From contig NZ_CP077089.1 in NCBI RefSeq assembly GCF_014268445.2, positions 6,304,001 to 6,368,000 on the forward strand: a DNA stretch of 64,000 nt, read 5' to 3'. Numbering within the stretch: the first letter of the stretch is position 1; each line of letters begins with the position of its first letter. Made by a program: the position numbers and the translations under genes. Shown here one piece after another: positions 60,978 through 64,000 of this stretch. The notes beneath the pieces were generated by a model. That model was not told where the DNA came from. It was given only the letters and a program-made list of their open reading frames with translations, and ran no database searches. This DNA is from Pseudomonas tensinigenes. Lineage in GTDB: Bacteria > Pseudomonadota > Gammaproteobacteria > Pseudomonadales > Pseudomonadaceae.

Positions 60978-61310
60978 TTACTGCGCTTTGCAGCCGCGGC
61001 CGATCAGGTCATTGGTGGCGACCCAGTACACCAGGCCTTCCTCTCCCTTGACGTGAAACGCCAGCATGCCGTCGCTGTACAGCGTGCCCGAGGCGCCCGG
61101 CTCTTCTTTCAGGCGATAGACCTGATCACCGCCGCCCAGTCGAACGTCGACTTCCTTCTGACCGGCATCGGCGTAGCGCCACAGCACTTTGGCCTGGCTG
61201 TCGCAGGTCCAGGTCGTCCAGTTGTCCGCCGGAGCAGACGACTGAAACAGGTTCAACTGCGCGCAGCCGCCCAACAATGCCAACGCCGCAATGGCGATCA
61301 AGCCTTTCAT
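60978..61310 (-). CDS. MliC-family lipoprotein (lysozyme inhibitor)
   Basis: A 110-residue lipoprotein with lipobox LGGC in MKGLIAIAALALLGGCAQLN, so it is lipidated at C16 and anchored in the outer membrane. The MliC fold block is WTTWTCDSQAKVLWRYADAG, with a second cysteine at the end (RGCKAQ) for the disulfide. Related proteins inhibit C-type lysozyme. With the LprI-like gene at 17.8 kb, the window has two candidate lysozyme inhibitors. Confidence 0.85.
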   Translation of the reverse strand: MKGLIAIAALALLGGCAQLNLFQSSAPADNWTTWTCDSQAKVLWRYADAGQKEVDVRLGGGDQVYRLKEEPGASGTLYSDGMLAFHVKGEEGLVYWVATNDLIGRGCKAQ

Positions 61311-61367
61311 CCGTGTTCCTCGACTGACGGCGCACGCCGCCAGTCCTGAGTTAAAGAGTCAGACCCG

Positions 61368-61589
61368 TCAAGGACAACCATGTTCCTTGGCCGGGGTTTG
61401 CGTCTCGTATTTGTCCAGGCCATCCGGCCCCGAGCGCTTGTTCAGCACCGGGTTGGTTTCGGCCTGCCAGTCGGCTTGATAACAGCCCTTCTGCGACTCG
61501 CTCGGCGCCGGCGTGGCTTCGGCCTTCGGGTTACTCCCGCAGGCCGCCAGCGTACCGGTCAGCAACAACAGCGCTAACGACTTGACCAT
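61368..61589 (-). CDS. Small lipoprotein of unknown function
   Basis: A 73-residue predicted lipoprotein. The signal peptide MVKSLALLLLTGTLAACGSN ends in the lipobox LAAC. The mature part is short, with two more cysteines (KGCYQADW and EHGCP). No family recognised. The start follows AGGAGTGTTTTC; the open frame further upstream lies in pgk. It sits between pgk and the MliC-like gene and may be co-transcribed. Confidence 0.75.
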   Translation of the reverse strand: MVKSLALLLLTGTLAACGSNPKAEATPAPSESQKGCYQADWQAETNPVLNKRSGPDGLDKYETQTPAKEHGCP

Positions 61590-61623
61590 GAAAACACTCC
61601 TTTGCCTGGCCAAACGGGCGGCC

Positions 61624-62787
61624 TCAGGCCTTGGCCCGACTTTCCAGGACTTCAACGGCTGGCAGCACTTTGCCCTCGACGAATTCGAGGAACGCGCCAC
61701 CACCGGTGGAAATGTAGGAGATTTGCTCAGCCACGCCATATTTATCGATGGCGGCCAGAGTGTCGCCACCGCCAGCAATCGAGAATGCCGAGCTTTCAGC
61801 GATGGCCTGGGCCAGCACTTTGGTGCCGTTGCCGAACTGGTCGAATTCGAACACGCCGACCGGACCGTTCCACAGAATGGTTTTCGACGATTTCAGCAGT
61901 TCGGCGAAGTTGGCCGCGGTTTGCGGGCCGATGTCCAGAATCATGTCGTCTGCCGCGACGTCAGCGATCAGCTTGACGGTGGCTTCTGCGGTTTCAGCGA
62001 ACTCTTTGGCGACCACTACGTCAACCGGCAGTGGCACGCTGACTTTGGCAGCGATGGCACGCGCGGTGTCGAGCAGATCCGGCTCGTACAGCGACTTGCC
62101 AACCGGGTGACCGGCGGCCGCGAGGAAAGTGTTGGCGATGCCGCCGCCGACGATCAGTTGATCGCAGATCTGGCTCAGGCTGTTCAGCACGTCGAGTTTG
62201 GTCGACACCTTGGAGCCGGCAACGATGGCCGCCATTGGCTGAGCTGGCGCGCCGAGGGCTTTGCCCAGCGCGTCCAGTTCAGCGGCCAGCAGCGGGCCAG
62301 CGGCAGCGACTTTGGCGAACTTGGCGACGCCGTGGGTCGAACCTTCGGCGCGGTGAGCGGTACCGAAAGCGTCCATCACGAACACGTCGCACAGGGCCGC
62401 GTATTGCTGGGCCAGTTCGTCAGCGTTCTTTTTCTCGCCTTTGTTGAAGCGCACGTTTTCGAACAGCACGATGTCGCCGGCCTTGACGTCAACGCCGCCC
62501 AGGTAATCAGCCACCAGCGGCACTTCACGGCCCAAGGCCTTGCTCAGGTAGTCGGCGACTGGCTTGAGGCTGTTCTCGGCGGAGAACTCGCCTTCGGTCG
62601 GACGGCCAAGGTGCGAGCAGACCATCACCGCCGCGCCTTTTTCCAGGGCCAGCTTGATGGTCGGCAGCGAAGCCAGGATACGCGCATCGCTGGTGACAAC
62701 ACCGTCCTTGACTGGGACGTTGAGGTCTTCGCGGATCAATACGCGCTTACCTTGCAGATCGAGGTCGGACATCTTCAACACGGTCAT
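61624..62787 (-). CDS. pgk: Phosphoglycerate kinase
   Basis: A 387-residue enzyme converting 1,3-bisphosphoglycerate plus ADP to 3-phosphoglycerate plus ATP. The signature [15 protein letters not shown] is near the N-terminus, and GGAKVSTK is replaced by [13 protein letters not shown]. The nucleotide-binding [18 protein letters not shown] is at the C-terminus. The start [14 protein letters not shown] follows AGGAAGTGCGACCC. It is 12 bp downstream of epd on the same strand. Confidence 0.96.
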   Translation of the reverse strand: MTVLKMSDLDLQGKRVLIREDLNVPVKDGVVTSDARILASLPTIKLALEKGAAVMVCSHLGRPTEGEFSAENSLKPVADYLSKALGREVPLVADYLGGVDVKAGDIVLFENVRFNKGEKKNADELAQQYAALCDVFVMDAFGTAHRAEGSTHGVAKFAKVAAAGPLLAAELDALGKALGAPAQPMAAIVAGSKVSTKLDVLNSLSQICDQLIVGGGIANTFLAAAGHPVGKSLYEPDLLDTARAIAAKVSVPLPVDVVVAKEFAETAEATVKLIADVAADDMILDIGPQTAANFAELLKSSKTILWNGPVGVFEFDQFGNGTKVLAQAIAESSAFSIAGGGDTLAAIDKYGVAEQISYISTGGGAFLEFVEGKVLPAVEVLESRAKA

Positions 62788-62799
62788 GGGTCGCACTTC

Positions 62800-63852
62800 C
62801 TACGGTTTTTTTGAAGTTGCTGTTTGCAGATAGTGTTCTGCAACGTCCAGCATTCGGTTGGCAAAACCCCATTCGTTGTCGAACCAGGCCAGGATGTTCA
62901 CCAGCTTGGGGCCGGAAACACGAGTCTGACTGGCATCGACGATGGCCGAATGTGGGTCATGGTTGAAATCACAACTGGCGTGCGGCAGCTCGGTGTAAGC
63001 GAGCAAGCCTTTGAGCGGGCCATGGGTGGCGGCCTCGCGCAGGATCCGGTTGACCTCATTGGCGTCGGTCGCCGTGGCGGTCTGCATCGTGATGTCGAGG
63101 CAGGATACGTTGACCGTCGGCACGCGTACGGCTTTGGCCTGAATTCGCCCGGCAAGTTCCGGCAGCAGGCGCTCGATGCCACGCGCCAGACCAGTGGACA
63201 CCGGGATCACCGACTGGAACGCCGAACGGGTGCGGCGCAGGTCTTCGTGGTGATAAGCGTCGATCACTGGCTGATCGTTCATCGCCGAGTGAATCGTGGT
63301 GATCGACACGTAATCGAGGCCGATGGCCTTGTCGAGCAGGCGTAACAACGGCACGCCGCAGTTGGTGGTGCAGGAAGCGTTGGACACCAGCAGTTCGTCG
63401 CCGGTCAGGCAATCCTGATTGACGCCGTAAACGATGGTGGCGTCGACATCCGCCTCGCTGGCCATCGGCTGCGAGAACAACACCCGTGGCGCGCCGGCGG
63501 CGAGAAAGCGCTGGCCGTCTTCACGGGTGTTGTAGGCACCGGAGCATTCGAGCACCAGATCGACGCCCAGCGACGCCCAATCGATGCCTTCGGGGGTGGC
63601 ACTGCGCAGGACCTTCACGCAGTCGCCATTAATATGCAGACAATCGCCTTCTACTCGCACCTCGCCCGGAAAACGGCCGTGGGTGGAGTCGAAGCGTGTC
63701 AGGTATTCGATGCTGGCCATGTCCGCCAGATCGTTGATCGCGACAATTTCAAACCCGGCTTTCTCGCCTCGCTCAAACAACGCACGCAAGACGCAACGAC
63801 CAATCCGGCCGTAGCCGTTGAGTGCAACTTTGTAAGGACGCGGTTGAGGCAT
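62800..63852 (-). CDS. epd: Erythrose-4-phosphate dehydrogenase
   Basis: A 350-residue GAPDH-superfamily enzyme that oxidises erythrose-4-phosphate to 4-phosphoerythronate in pyridoxal phosphate synthesis. The NAD motif is VALNGYGRIGRCVLRAL, the active-site cysteine is in SNASCTTNCGVPLLRLL, and the C-terminal NILAWFDNEWGFANRML block is intact. Length and the epd-pgk-fba order distinguish it from glycolytic GAPDH. The start MPQPRPYKV was chosen over an ATG ten codons upstream. Confidence 0.93.
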   Translation of the reverse strand: MPQPRPYKVALNGYGRIGRCVLRALFERGEKAGFEIVAINDLADMASIEYLTRFDSTHGRFPGEVRVEGDCLHINGDCVKVLRSATPEGIDWASLGVDLVLECSGAYNTREDGQRFLAAGAPRVLFSQPMASEADVDATIVYGVNQDCLTGDELLVSNASCTTNCGVPLLRLLDKAIGLDYVSITTIHSAMNDQPVIDAYHHEDLRRTRSAFQSVIPVSTGLARGIERLLPELAGRIQAKAVRVPTVNVSCLDITMQTATATDANEVNRILREAATHGPLKGLLAYTELPHASCDFNHDPHSAIVDASQTRVSGPKLVNILAWFDNEWGFANRMLDVAEHYLQTATSKKP

Positions 63853-63889
63853 GGGGTTCTCGATAGTATTCGCTAACAACACAACCCCA

Positions 63890-63974
63890 TGTAGGAGCTG
63901 CCGAAGGCTGCGATCTTTTGATCCTGTTTTTTAAGATCAAGATCAAAAGATCGCAGCCTTCGGCAGCTCCTACA
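63890..63974. repeat. REP family B near-perfect palindrome
   Basis: TGTAGGAGCTGCCGAAGGCT...TTTTGATC and its inverse around a loop of about 20 nt, upstream of epd. It shares its core with the elements at 9702-9803 and 26639-26719. The last 26 bp of the window show nothing further. Confidence 0.9.
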
Positions 63975-64000
63975 GGGGAACGCGGTGGCTGGGGCCACCG

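Noticed and set aside
1..64000. CRISPR arrays, tRNA or rRNA genes, prophage or plasmid genes
   Set aside because: None seen; all regular repeats are REP-like inverted elements, and no clover-leaf or phage structural gene was recognised.

Overview
The window is a stretch of a Pseudomonas chromosome, most likely of the P. fluorescens group. Three things point there: high-GC coding sequence, many copies of Pseudomonas-type REP repeats (core GTGGGAGCGAGCCTGCTCGC), and a dense set of quaternary-amine catabolism genes in the order seen around gbcA, dgcA, gbdR and betIBA in P. aeruginosa. No rRNA, tRNA, CRISPR array or prophage was seen.

Region 1 (1-40 kb) is almost a complete route from choline or carnitine to central metabolism. 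The Cbc ABC transporter (cbcXWV) and BetT import choline. BetA and BetB oxidise it to glycine betaine, with BetI as repressor. CaiX, carnitine dehydrogenase, a BKACE-type cleavage enzyme and a thioesterase feed carnitine into betaine; a gamma-butyrobetaine dioxygenase feeds carnitine itself. GbcAB, then DgcAB with EtfAB, remove two methyl groups. Sarcosine oxidase (soxB, cut by the window start) removes the third. GlyA makes serine from glycine and SdaB deaminates serine to pyruvate. GbdR and CdhR are the two AraC-type regulators. Candidate operators made of two GTCGC-like half-sites 20-21 bp apart lie in the gbcB/gbcA, cdhR/caiX and sdaB/cbcX gaps.

Within region 1 are a RAYT transposase flanked by its own REPs (3.5-4.4 kb), a 0.75-kb gene-free stretch with three repeated units that each carry a perfect DnaA box (8.4-9.1 kb), and an A+T-rich two-gene insert encoding a multi-pass membrane protein and a TIR-domain protein (18.2-19.2 kb). 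That insert is the best candidate for an undescribed, defence-like system.

Region 2 (40-54.5 kb) is mostly housekeeping or accessory core: a TldD/TldE-like pair, an MFS exporter, DbpA helicase, a BaiN-like flavoprotein, a YccS-like membrane protein, a solute-binding protein, ElaA, a YgjP-like metallopeptidase and a response regulator with GGDEF and EAL domains.

Region 3 (54.5-59.6 kb) is more variable: a leaderless PL7 alginate lyase, an A+T-rich orphan gene, a DUF6124 gene behind a probably structured leader, a HipBA-type module, and a small frameshifted gene between two copies of the fba 3' end.

Region 4 (59.6-64 kb) is the glycolytic set epd-pgk-(lipoproteins)-fba on the minus strand.

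At least five families of short inverted repeats fill most intergenic gaps, including gaps inside the dgc, carnitine and bet operons.
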